Shown here in pieces: positions 43,715-50,864 of a DNA stretch of 50,864 nt (its first letter is position 1; every line of letters starts with the position of its first letter). The notes beneath the pieces were generated by a model. It was not told the DNA's origin, did not search any database, and worked only from the letters and a program-made list of their open reading frames with translations. The DNA comes from Gammaproteobacteria bacterium (GTDB taxonomy: Bacteria; Pseudomonadota; Gammaproteobacteria; Steroidobacterales; PWYM01): assembly GCA_003567855.1 (NCBI GenBank), contig PWYM01000049.1:1-50864 (forward strand), given 5' to 3'. The translations under genes were made by a program, and so were the position numbers.

Positions 43715-45793
43715 ATGCGTATTTTCTCCGGAACGAACGTCGCGGCGGTGTGCCTGCTGCTGGCCTCAGCGCTGTTCGGCCCTGCTGCCGCGGCCGACGA
43801 CGAGACCCTGCGCCCATTGACTGCCAAGGACGTATTCGAGCTTCAGCACGCCAGTGACCCGCAGATCTCACCCGATGGTAGCCGCGTGGTCTACGAGCGT
43901 GCGGTCAACGACATCATGACCGACCGGACCCGCCGGAACCTGTGGATTATCGATGCCGACGGTACTAATCATCGCCCACTCTATTCTGGGCCCGACGATT
44001 ACACGTCACCCCGCTGGTCACATGACGGTGAGCGTCTCGCGTATGTTGCCGACGTCGAGGACCGTCCACAGCTGCTGGTGCGCTGGATGGATTCGGGTGA
44101 CACCGCGGTGATCAGCAATCTCACGCATACGCCCTCGTCGCTGGCCTGGTCCCCCGACGGCGAGTGGCTGGCGTTCACGATGCATGTGCCGGCGGACGAG
44201 CCGTCGCTCGCATCGCCGCCACAACGCCCGGAGGGCGCCGAATGGGCCGAACCGGCGACCGTGATCGACAGCGTGGTGTATCGCTGGGACGGGCAGGGCT
44301 ACCTCGAACCCGGCTACACGCACGTGTTCATCGTCCCGGCCAGCGGCGGCACTGCGCGCCAGTTGACCGAGGGTGACTACGACCACGCTGGACCACTGGC
44401 GTGGACGCCTGGCAGCGAGCGCATCCTGTTCACCAGCAGCCGCGAAGACGGCTGGGAGTACGTCCACCGTACCGAGACCGACATCTTTTCGGTCGACATC
44501 CGAAGTGGAGAAATCGGTCAGCTCACCGACCTGCCTGGTGTTGCGCGCGCCCCCGCAGTCTCGCCGGACGGGCGACGCGTCGCGTTCCAGCGCGGTGACC
44601 ACCAGGGGGCGCAGTACTGGCTCACCGACGTCGCGGTGATGAACGCTGACGGCTCGAGCGTGGACATCCTGACCGGAGACCTCGACCGGCGGGCCTCGGA
44701 ACCGACCTGGGGCGCGGACTCGCGCGGCGTGTACTTCACCTTTGACGACCGCGGCGAGCGCAAGGTCGGCTACAGCCGTCCGGACGGGCGACAGCGTGTT
44801 GCCGCCGAGGGACTGGGGGGCGAGGCGACGGGTCGGCCCTACCTCAGTGGCGGTTTCAGCGTTGCGCGCGATGGTACGCTCGCGTATACGGCGGGCAACG
44901 AGCAGCGCCCGGCCGACGTGCACCTGCGCAGGCCCAACGGGCGCACGCATCAGCTGACGGCGTTGAATGAGGCGCTGCTTGCGCACCGTGACCTGGGCGA
45001 GGTGCACGAGATCACCTACGAGTCGTCGGTAGACGGCACCGAAATACACGGCTGGTACGTGACACCCCCGGGCTTTGATCCGTCGCAGCGCTACCCGCTG
45101 ATCCTCGAGATCCACGGCGGGCCGCACCTGGCCTACGGTCCGCACTTCGCCGCGGAGATCCAGCGCTACGCGGCCGAGGGCTACGTCGTTTTCTACAACA
45201 ACTACCGCGGCTCGTCGTCCTACGGCCGCGACTTCGCCATGCTGCTCGAATACAAGTACTCGTCGCCAGACGACTTCGGTGACCACATGTCCGGCATCGA
45301 CGCGATGATCGAGCTCGGCTTTGTAGACCCCGAGCGGCTGTTCATCACCGGTGGTTCCGCGGGCGGCATCGCCACCGCCTACGCGATTGGTCTCACGGAC
45401 CGCTTCCGCGCCGCGGCCGCCGTCAACCCGGTGATCAACTGGGTGTCCAAGGTACTCACCGGCGACACCTACACCCAGCAGATCGCACACCAGTTCCCGG
45501 GCATGCCGTGGGAGGCGCACGAACATTACTGGGAGCGGTCGCCGCTTTCCCTGGTCGGCAACGTGGCCACGCCCACGGTGCTGATCACCGGTGAAAATGA
45601 CTTCCGTACGCCGATCAGCGAGACCGAACAGTACTACCAGGCGCTGAAGCTGATGCGCGTCGACACCGCGATGGTGCGACTGCCCGGAACCTCGCACAAC
45701 ATTTCCGGCCGGCCGTCGCGGATGATCGCCAAGACCGATAACGTGCTGGCTTGGTTCGAGCGTTACGACAAGCACGAAGAGGCGCGCGAGTAG
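43715..45793 (+). CDS. S9 family (prolyl oligopeptidase type) secreted peptidase
   Basis: 692 residues. A signal peptide (about 1-27, ending in AAA before DDE) predicts export to the periplasm or outside. The N-terminal beta-propeller (about 40-420) shows TolB/WD40-like repeats such as PRWSHDGERLAYVAD and LAWSPDGEWLAFTM. The C-terminal alpha/beta-hydrolase (about 440-690) has the catalytic triad Ser548 in TGGSAGG, Asp629 in GENDFRTP and His661 in PGTSHN. Probably cleaves small peptides, as dipeptidyl or acylaminoacyl peptidases do. ATG 43715 has GGGAG 9 bases upstream. Stands alone. Confidence 0.94.
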   Translation: MRIFSGTNVAAVCLLLASALFGPAAAADDETLRPLTAKDVFELQHASDPQISPDGSRVVYERAVNDIMTDRTRRNLWIIDADGTNHRPLYSGPDDYTSPRWSHDGERLAYVADVEDRPQLLVRWMDSGDTAVISNLTHTPSSLAWSPDGEWLAFTMHVPADEPSLASPPQRPEGAEWAEPATVIDSVVYRWDGQGYLEPGYTHVFIVPASGGTARQLTEGDYDHAGPLAWTPGSERILFTSSREDGWEYVHRTETDIFSVDIRSGEIGQLTDLPGVARAPAVSPDGRRVAFQRGDHQGAQYWLTDVAVMNADGSSVDILTGDLDRRASEPTWGADSRGVYFTFDDRGERKVGYSRPDGRQRVAAEGLGGEATGRPYLSGGFSVARDGTLAYTAGNEQRPADVHLRRPNGRTHQLTALNEALLAHRDLGEVHEITYESSVDGTEIHGWYVTPPGFDPSQRYPLILEIHGGPHLAYGPHFAAEIQRYAAEGYVVFYNNYRGSSSYGRDFAMLLEYKYSSPDDFGDHMSGIDAMIELGFVDPERLFITGGSAGGIATAYAIGLTDRFRAAAAVNPVINWVSKVLTGDTYTQQIAHQFPGMPWEAHEHYWERSPLSLVGNVATPTVLITGENDFRTPISETEQYYQALKLMRVDTAMVRLPGTSHNISGRPSRMIAKTDNVLAWFERYDKHEEARE

Positions 45794-45946
45794 GGTGAAC
45801 GCCTACGAGGCCCCGTGCCGATTCGGCAGCAGCCGGGCACGAATGTCACGCTCGAGCGGCCGGTGCCGGCTTCGGTCGAAAACGGGAAACACCAGTGCAG
45901 ACGCGCGGTCCAACTTGATCATACTCGTGACCCTATAGGTTTGACG

Positions 45947-46275
45947 ATGGAAAACTCCAGACAATCAAACCACATACGAGAAGCGGTCGGCGTCTTCGTC
46001 GATGCCACGCACGCACAAGCGGCAACGGGCGATCTGTTGACGTCCGGCTTCGAGCCTGATGGCATCGGGCTGCTCGCTCGGGAGGAGGCGGCCTGTTTTT
46101 CGCCGGCGCAACCGCGACGCGGAGTATCTCGAAGAGCAGGTCGAGCAGGGGGCGGCTGCTGGTGTTCGTCCGCATGGGCGATACGGCGGAAGTGGAACGT
46201 GCGAAGGGAATCCTTTCCAAACATGCGCCCCTTGAGGTGCGCATGGTCAGCCTGAGCAAGGACGGGCGGTCATAG
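45947..46275 (+). pseudogene. General-stress-protein-like gene broken by two frameshifts
   Basis: The start from ATG 45947 reads HIREAVGVFVDATHAQAATG then LLTSGFEPDGIGLLAREEAA, matching small YflT/17M-like stress proteins. The coding frame then moves twice: to RRRNRDAEYLEEQVEQG near 46100-46150, and to RLLVFVRMGDTAEVERAKGI, ending at TAG 46273-46275. The shifts coincide with a T5 run (46096-46100) and a G5 run (46148-46152). Correcting both gives one protein of about 109 residues. It may be a real pseudogene or a sequencing/assembly error. No membrane segment. No ribosome-binding site was examined beyond weak purines before the ATG. Confidence 0.7.
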
Positions 46276-46339
46276 CCAGTCTGCGGCACCGAAACGGTGT
46301 GCCTCGAGGGGGGGGCGGAAGTTGCAGCCCTCGCTGTGC

Positions 46340-47332
46340 CTATTCCACGGCGAAGACTTTCCAGGGTTCGTCTTCCGGGTCGCCTTCGATGATCCAGGCA
46401 TATTGACCGGGTTCATCGATGGTGACGGTGAACCAGGCCCGACCATCCGGCGGCATGCTGCCATAAGCGTTATACCCGCCCAGGAAATCGGCCGGTGCCG
46501 GCGCCCGCAGGCCGCGTTCGACGTCGTACCAGTCCATCCAGCGCGCGACTTCCGCCAGGTCCGTCTCATCGGTCATTCTCAGGAGGTGGACATCACCGTG
46601 GACGATGCCATCGTCCTCGTCTGCTTCCAGCATGAGGCCAATGGTGGTAGTGCCGGTACCCAGCGGCCCGTCGCTGACGATGCCATCACTGCCGAGCCTG
46701 AGCGTGAGATCAGCCTGCGGCTTCGAGGCGCCGCTGTCTTCATCGGTGACGGTCAGTTCCCGGATCATGCCGTGGGAAATGTGAATATCACCCGCGGCAT
46801 TTTTTACCCAGCATTCCATGGCGTAAGTGCCGGGCTCCAGCTGCAGGATGCTTTCGCCGGTGCGACCGGGTGAGAGCAGGTTGCGGGCATTGACATACTC
46901 CACGTCGAACGCCCATTCGGGAAGATGCTCGCCGACGGCAGCATCGAGTTCATCCAGGCCGATCTCGCCTGCGCGCAGGCCGTCCCAGATGGTTTCCCAA
47001 CCGCCTATGACCTCCTCACGATAGGTCTGGTAGGAATGGGCTTTCGGAATTCGTGCCAGGCTGAGCTCGTGAATCTCTTCAGCACGTTCATTGTTGAGGC
47101 GAAAGGTGATCCACCCCGACGGGATCTCCGTTGGGGCGGAAAACGCGTGGTCGAATGCATTGACTTCGACCACGTGCTTTTCGGGAGCCCTTTCATCGGC
47201 AGGCGGCTGCTGTGCAGTCTCTACAGCGTTTCCAGCCGCCCGATCGTCTGCGGATTCACAGCCGAGCAGGAAGGCGGGAAACGCCAGTATCAGGAAAAGG
47301 CCGATTGAGCGGCTGCTGGTTATTGAAAGCAT
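46340..47332 (-). CDS. Cupredoxin-like lipoprotein of unknown function
   Basis: 330 residues; signal peptide with lipobox LLGC (Cys25), then a linker rich in Ala/Pro/Glu (26-50). Residues 53-196 look like a beta-sandwich: EVNAFDHAFSAPTEIPSGWI, ITFRLNNERAEEIHEL (His88), and GTYAMECWVKNAAGDIHISH followed by GM. His88, Cys174, His184/187 and Met189 could form a type 1 copper site (inference). Residues 206-330 form a second beta-rich part ending PGQYAWIIEGDPEDEPWKVF. No family name recognised. GGGGG precedes the ATG. It is convergent with the broken stress gene. Confidence 0.7.
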   Translation of the reverse strand: MLSITSSRSIGLFLILAFPAFLLGCESADDRAAGNAVETAQQPPADERAPEKHVVEVNAFDHAFSAPTEIPSGWITFRLNNERAEEIHELSLARIPKAHSYQTYREEVIGGWETIWDGLRAGEIGLDELDAAVGEHLPEWAFDVEYVNARNLLSPGRTGESILQLEPGTYAMECWVKNAAGDIHISHGMIRELTVTDEDSGASKPQADLTLRLGSDGIVSDGPLGTGTTTIGLMLEADEDDGIVHGDVHLLRMTDETDLAEVARWMDWYDVERGLRAPAPADFLGGYNAYGSMPPDGRAWFTVTIDEPGQYAWIIEGDPEDEPWKVFAVE

Positions 47333-47642
47333 GTTGCCCCCCGTCTTATATCGAGTCGCGTCAATCTGGAGCCTAATACGTGCTGCCGGTAGCGTCGAGC
47401 AGGGTGTCCACGCCGCCCGCTTCATCATCAGGGGAAATATGCCACGGACGCTGGTATTCATATCCGCCGCGAGTACCTGCTGACCACCGGCCGCCGCAAG
47501 TAGACAGGCACCCGAGCCGGGAGGCGTGGCCGGAATGTAATGCCTTTGCCCTGTGCATGTTGGTCATTGCACGCCGCGACCGGATTGAGCGGTCGCGGGT
47601 AACGGCAGTCGGGTGACGGTTGAGCCTCCGATGTGGCTCAGC
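47333..47642. other. 310-base gap with one hairpin
   Basis: No supported gene. A 9-bp inverted repeat CCGCGACCG / CGGTCGCGG (47574-47582, 47590-47598) lies after the metalloprotease stop; without a T tract on either side it is at best a weak terminator. The remainder is the likely leader of the cupredoxin-like gene. Confidence 0.4.
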
Positions 47643-48446
47643 TCACGAACACCTCAGCTCCAGCGCCCGGAGGTCCGCCTCCTGGGTCCGCAGCGGGCTG
47701 TCGATGTCGAAGCCATGACCGATCCGGTACATGATCGCGCTCCGTTCGCGGACGTGGCCCAGGCCGAGGGCGTGGCCGAGCTCGTGGGCGATGACCAGCG
47801 GCAGATCCCGCGGGCCGTCGAAGCGGTAGATCTCGATGTCGCCGCCGACCAGGCCGTCGCGGTTCTTATAGCCCTGGTAGACGCCCTTGCGATGGCCCGG
47901 GCCGCCCTGCACGAGATGGATTGACAGACGTCCGCGCGGATCGTGCTGGAACAGGCGCCGGCCGGTCGGCAGCTCCCATGCGGCGATGGCCTGGTGGACG
48001 GCGCGCTCGAATTCGTCCCGCGACAACCCGAAGCGTCCATCGAAGGCGCCGACCTGCCAGGTGATCGGTTCGACACACGGGTCGATGGCGTCGTCCGGCA
48101 GGCCGATCGGGCGGCCAACCAGCAGTTCGGCGCGTTCGACCGAGAGCTGACCCAGCGGTGGCACCGATAGACCCAGCCAGAGCACGCTCACGGTGAACAG
48201 CGCCGCGGCTGCCATCGTCAGCGCCGGCGCGACCCGGCGCCATGGTAGTCGGCGTGGCGTATGAGCGGGATGGGCGGCCTGGGCGAGGGCCGCGGGCAGC
48301 ACGGTGAGCGGACGTGCAGGCGGGGCCAGTTCAAACCGGTAATCGCACTTCGGGCATCGGACGCGAAGCCGCGCATCGCGCACGGGCACGCGCAGCCCGA
48401 CGCGGCAGCGGGCGCAGGGGATGATCTGTACGCGCTCAATGCCCAT
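47643..48446 (-). CDS. Zinc-ribbon / transmembrane / matrixin-like metalloprotease
   Basis: 267 residues. An N-terminal zinc ribbon of the MJ0042 type holds Cys11, Cys14, Cys31 and Cys34 (PCARC, CPKC). One transmembrane helix spans about 72-95. The extracytoplasmic metalloprotease domain (about 125-267) carries HELGHALGLGH (221-231) with the third zinc His, and a Met-turn at SAIMY (Met239), as in matrixins and astacins. ATG 48446 has GGAGGG 6 bases upstream. Role unknown; the ribbon faces the cytoplasm if the N-terminus is in, so it might couple an inside partner to outside proteolysis (inference). Confidence 0.8.
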   Translation of the reverse strand: MGIERVQIIPCARCRVGLRVPVRDARLRVRCPKCDYRFELAPPARPLTVLPAALAQAAHPAHTPRRLPWRRVAPALTMAAAALFTVSVLWLGLSVPPLGQLSVERAELLVGRPIGLPDDAIDPCVEPITWQVGAFDGRFGLSRDEFERAVHQAIAAWELPTGRRLFQHDPRGRLSIHLVQGGPGHRKGVYQGYKNRDGLVGGDIEIYRFDGPRDLPLVIAHELGHALGLGHVRERSAIMYRIGHGFDIDSPLRTQEADLRALELRCS

Positions 48447-48641
48447 CGCGGTCCCTCCGGTTATCGCCATGCGAAGCTTGCCGCGCAGGATCGTCCAAGT
48501 GATTGTAAGGCCTCATGTGAGACTCATGTTCCCAGCATGAAACGGCCGAACCGAAGCACGACACAGGCCGGGCAGGCATGGGCCATGCCGACCAGGGCTC
48601 GTTTGCCGGCCTTTATCGAATGGCGCCGCCGATGCGCGCGC

Positions 48642-48854
48642 ACATGGTTCGCGAGGGCCCCTCCCGGGGTCGGCTGGCCGGACTACTGGTCGTTCTGGCA
48701 GCAGGGCTATCCCGCCTTCCTCGTCACCGACACGCTGCCGTTTCGCGACCCCGAGTACCATCGCGCGTCCGACACCGCCGAGCGGCTCGACTACGCGCGG
48801 ATGGCGCGCCTGACGCAGGGGCTCGAGGCGGTGGTGATCGCGCTGGCCAAATGA
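48642..48854 (+). pseudogene. C-terminal remnant of an M28 family peptidase
   Basis: About 65 residues match the end of M28 zinc aminopeptidases: PGVGWPDYWSFWQQGYPAFL, then DTLPFRDPEYHRASDTAERL and LDYARMARLTQGLEAVVIAL before TGA 48852-48854. The His in PEYHRASDT is the last zinc ligand. The rest of the peptidase (signal, D and E ligands) is missing upstream, where the metalloprotease gene lies on the other strand; the frame stays open back to about 48261 but with no M28 likeness. A truncated gene, probably from a rearrangement. Confidence 0.75.
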
Positions 48855-49032
48855 ACCAGCCTTCCGAGACATGAAGACTATCGTCGTCGCGGGCATCACG
48901 CCAGGTCGCGTGCATCCCGGCGGCACTGTGCGTTACCTTAATGAACCTGAGCGGCAGCGCAGTCCGCGAGCGCGACTTCGCCGGTGGCCTCGTGATCGGC
49001 TCCGGTACCAACGTTGGCAAGGAGGATTCACC

Positions 49033-49362
49033 ATGGCCTACAACCGCAGCCACGCTCGAGTGCTGTGTACGAAGTCCGAGTACGAGCTGTTCGCAGCAAG
49101 TCTGTCGGACAACATTCGCAAACTGACGCCTGCGAGGCTACGCGCGAAAATCGATCGCACGCGGCGCCTGCGCGACAAGTATCGCGATCTTTACAAGCGC
49201 CAGAGGCTCGCCACGCGTGCACGCACCGGCACCAAGAAAGGCAACATGGCGGATAGCAATGCACGCACCGAAGAGAAGGCGAAGCTCTTCGCCGAGGCGC
49301 TCGATAGGCTCACCGCGCGCGCTGATCGGCTCGCGGCGGCAGAGAAGCGTGCTGAAGGATAA
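49033..49362 (+). CDS. Small charged conserved protein of unknown function
   Basis: 109 residues from ATG 49033, with an almost ideal AAGGAGGA 7 bases upstream, which sets the start. It opens MAYNRSHARVLCTKSEYELF, then a strongly basic helical stretch (LRAKIDRTRRLRDKYRDLYK, RQRLATRARTGTKKG), then a mixed-charge helix (EEKAKLFAEALDRLTARADR). No signal or membrane segment; nucleic-acid binding is possible (inference). I recall similar unnamed proteins in other proteobacteria but know no function. Convergent with the Na/Pi-type gene. Confidence 0.72.
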   Translation: MAYNRSHARVLCTKSEYELFAASLSDNIRKLTPARLRAKIDRTRRLRDKYRDLYKRQRLATRARTGTKKGNMADSNARTEEKAKLFAEALDRLTARADRLAAAEKRAEG

Positions 49363-49388
49363 GGACTGCGCCTTCAGCGCGATCCTGG

Positions 49389-50864
49389 TCAGGTCTTCTT
49401 TCGGCGACCGGGCGGCCGCGACTTGACTGCGGCCGGCGGCTCGACGCGATCGAACTTGGCGGGTTTTAGCGCGAAATAGGGCTGCTGCTGTTCACGCGCG
49501 ATCAGCCTGCAGTGTCGCACCAGGGCGTCCATCGACAGGGTGAGGTTGCCGAAGAAAATGCCAGCGATAGCCGTGACTTCGTGCCGCGCCACGCGGTCGT
49601 TGACGTCCTGACGAATGCGCTGGCTTCGTTCGGAGAACAGGTCCCGGGCCGCCTCGATCTCCTGAGCGGACGTCGGGAACGTCGCGGTATCGGGATCCAG
49701 CGACTGGCGGGTCGCCTCGAGTACCGTGCCTGCCTGCTCGAAAAGCTCCAGCAGTGCTGCGCGGGTCGGCTCATCGAAGCTTGCGTGCGCGGTACGACGT
49801 TTCTGCTCGGTCAGCGTGACGAGGTGTACGACGCAGTCGCCGATTCGCTCGACGTCGCTAGCAATGCGAGACAGGTATTGGGCGAGCAGACGCTGACGGC
49901 GGGACAGGTAACGCTCCGTCAACCTCGTCAGATAATCATGCGTCGCGTCTCGAATCTCGTTGACCGCTTGTTCATTGCTGCGGACCGTGGCCGGCCCGCG
50001 CCGCGCGTGGATCTGTTGCGCGAAGTCTCGCGCATCCTGCAGACTGACAGCGATGATATCCAGACTGCGGCGGGATTCACGGATCACCGCGGTGAGCGCG
50101 TTCTCGGGACGCTCGATCAGTTCCTGATCGAGAAAGCTGGCTTCCGCCACCGGTTGCGTTGAAGGCAGGGCCGCGCGCAACAGGCCGGAGACGCGTGGCG
50201 TGAACGGCAACAGCATCACCGCGGCGACGACCATGATGGCCGTGTGCAGGTTCGCAGTCTGGCGTAACAGGCTGTCCGAGGTTAACTCCATCGTCGCGAT
50301 GAACAACGGCAGGGCAAGCAACGCGAGCGCGACGTTGAAGACGTTGAACAGCAGGTTGGCGACTGCACCGCGCCGGGCCTCGATGCCGCAGCCCAACGCC
50401 GCGATCAGTGCCGTGGTGGTCGTACCGAGGTGAGCGCCTAGCACGATTGGGTACACCTGGTGCAGCGAGGTGAAGACGCCCGCCGAGATCAGGACGAAGA
50501 CCATGCCGATCGTGGCACCACTGCTTTGCACGACGGCAGTGAACAACCACGCAAGCAGCGTACCCAGCAGCATCCCTGACCAGTTGGATCCGTCGAAGTG
50601 CGACAACCACGGCAGCAGCGCTTCGCGATGGGGTTCGATGGCGCCACTCATCAGGTCCATGCCCTTGAACAGCAGGCCGAAGCCGAGCAGGCTGCGGCCG
50701 ATACTGCGCACCAGCGGTGTGGGTCCGACCATGGTCAACAGGAAACCCGTGGCCACGGCGAACAGCGCGTAGTCGGTCAGTTTGAACGAGATCAGCTGCA
50801 TCGACAGCGTGGTGCCGATGTTGGCCCCCATGAAAACCGGAATGGAATGCAGCAGGCTGAGCAA
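49389..50864 (-). CDS. Na/Pi cotransporter family protein with PhoU-like domain (5' end outside window)
   Basis: 491 residues of the C-terminal part; the start lies past the right edge, since the frame is open to the last base and the first visible residues (LLSLLHSIPVFMGANIGTT) are internal to the family. The second membrane repeat has the QSSGATIGMV and LGAHLGTTTTALIAAL motifs typical of PNaS transporters. A cytoplasmic PhoU-like helical domain follows (about residues 250-460), then a basic tail. Expected to move phosphate with Na+ or to sense phosphate; the substrate is not proved. Confidence 0.9.
   Translation of the reverse strand: MLSLLHSIPVFMGANIGTTLSMQLISFKLTDYALFAVATGFLLTMVGPTPLVRSIGRSLLGFGLLFKGMDLMSGAIEPHREALLPWLSHFDGSNWSGMLLGTLLAWLFTAVVQSSGATIGMVFVLISAGVFTSLHQVYPIVLGAHLGTTTTALIAALGCGIEARRGAVANLLFNVFNVALALLALPLFIATMELTSDSLLRQTANLHTAIMVVAAVMLLPFTPRVSGLLRAALPSTQPVAEASFLDQELIERPENALTAVIRESRRSLDIIAVSLQDARDFAQQIHARRGPATVRSNEQAVNEIRDATHDYLTRLTERYLSRRQRLLAQYLSRIASDVERIGDCVVHLVTLTEQKRRTAHASFDEPTRAALLELFEQAGTVLEATRQSLDPDTATFPTSAQEIEAARDLFSERSQRIRQDVNDRVARHEVTAIAGIFFGNLTLSMDALVRHCRLIAREQQQPYFALKPAKFDRVEPPAAVKSRPPGRRKKT

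Noticed and set aside
45947-46275. Programmed frameshifting in the stress-protein gene
   Set aside because: Two separate shifts at plain T5 and G5 runs, with no slippery heptamer, stop-codon context or downstream pseudoknot; decay or sequencing error is simpler.

Overview
This is a GC-rich chromosomal segment of a gammaproteobacterium. The backbone order is smpB / ratA-rnfH / bamE / fur / recN-nadK / hrcA-grpE-dnaK-dnaJ-dapB-carA-carB-greA / yhbY / rlmE-ftsH / folP-glmM-tpiA-secG-tRNA-Leu / nuoA-N / tRNA-fMet. That order, with nuoC and nuoD as separate genes and hrcA beside nadK, fits high-GC lineages around the Chromatiales, Ectothiorhodospiraceae or Xanthomonadales. I cannot name a genus from the sequence alone.

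Positions 1-24087 are dense housekeeping genes. They cover trans-translation (smpB, cut by the left edge), outer-membrane assembly (bamE), iron control (fur), DNA repair (recN), NADP synthesis (nadK), the heat-shock chaperone block, lysine and carbamoyl-phosphate synthesis (dapB, carAB), transcript cleavage (greA), ribosome maturation (yhbY, rlmE), membrane proteolysis (ftsH), folate and cell-wall precursors (folP, glmM), glycolysis (tpiA) and Sec export (secG). A Na+-dependent (SNF family) transporter sits between smpB and ratA. Candidate sigma-32 promoters lie directly before grpE and dnaK, and a vegetative-type promoter lies before hrcA.

Positions 24088-38691 hold the complete 14-gene nuoA-N operon for proton-pumping NADH:quinone oxidoreductase (complex I). 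It is followed by an initiator tRNA with its own promoter and a strong intrinsic terminator.

From about 38875 to the right edge the window changes character. Genes are loosely packed, both strands are used, gaps are longer, and several genes are decayed. It holds a small unknown ORF, a Crp/Fnr regulator, a tiny lmo0937-type membrane protein, a Crp/Fnr remnant with an internal deletion, an OmpA/DUF4398 lipoprotein pair, a membrane fatty-acid desaturase, a secreted S9 prolyl-oligopeptidase-type peptidase, a stress-protein gene broken by two frameshifts, a cupredoxin-like lipoprotein, a zinc-ribbon/transmembrane/matrixin protease fusion, a truncated M28 peptidase, a small charged conserved protein and the 3' part of a Na/Pi-cotransporter-type gene. 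I read this as an accessory envelope/stress region placed where rimP-nusA-infB is often found. I found no integrase, IS element, CRISPR array or obvious attachment-site duplication. No wholly new multi-gene system is demonstrable; the most novel candidates are the protease fusion, the cupredoxin-like lipoprotein and the stress cluster.
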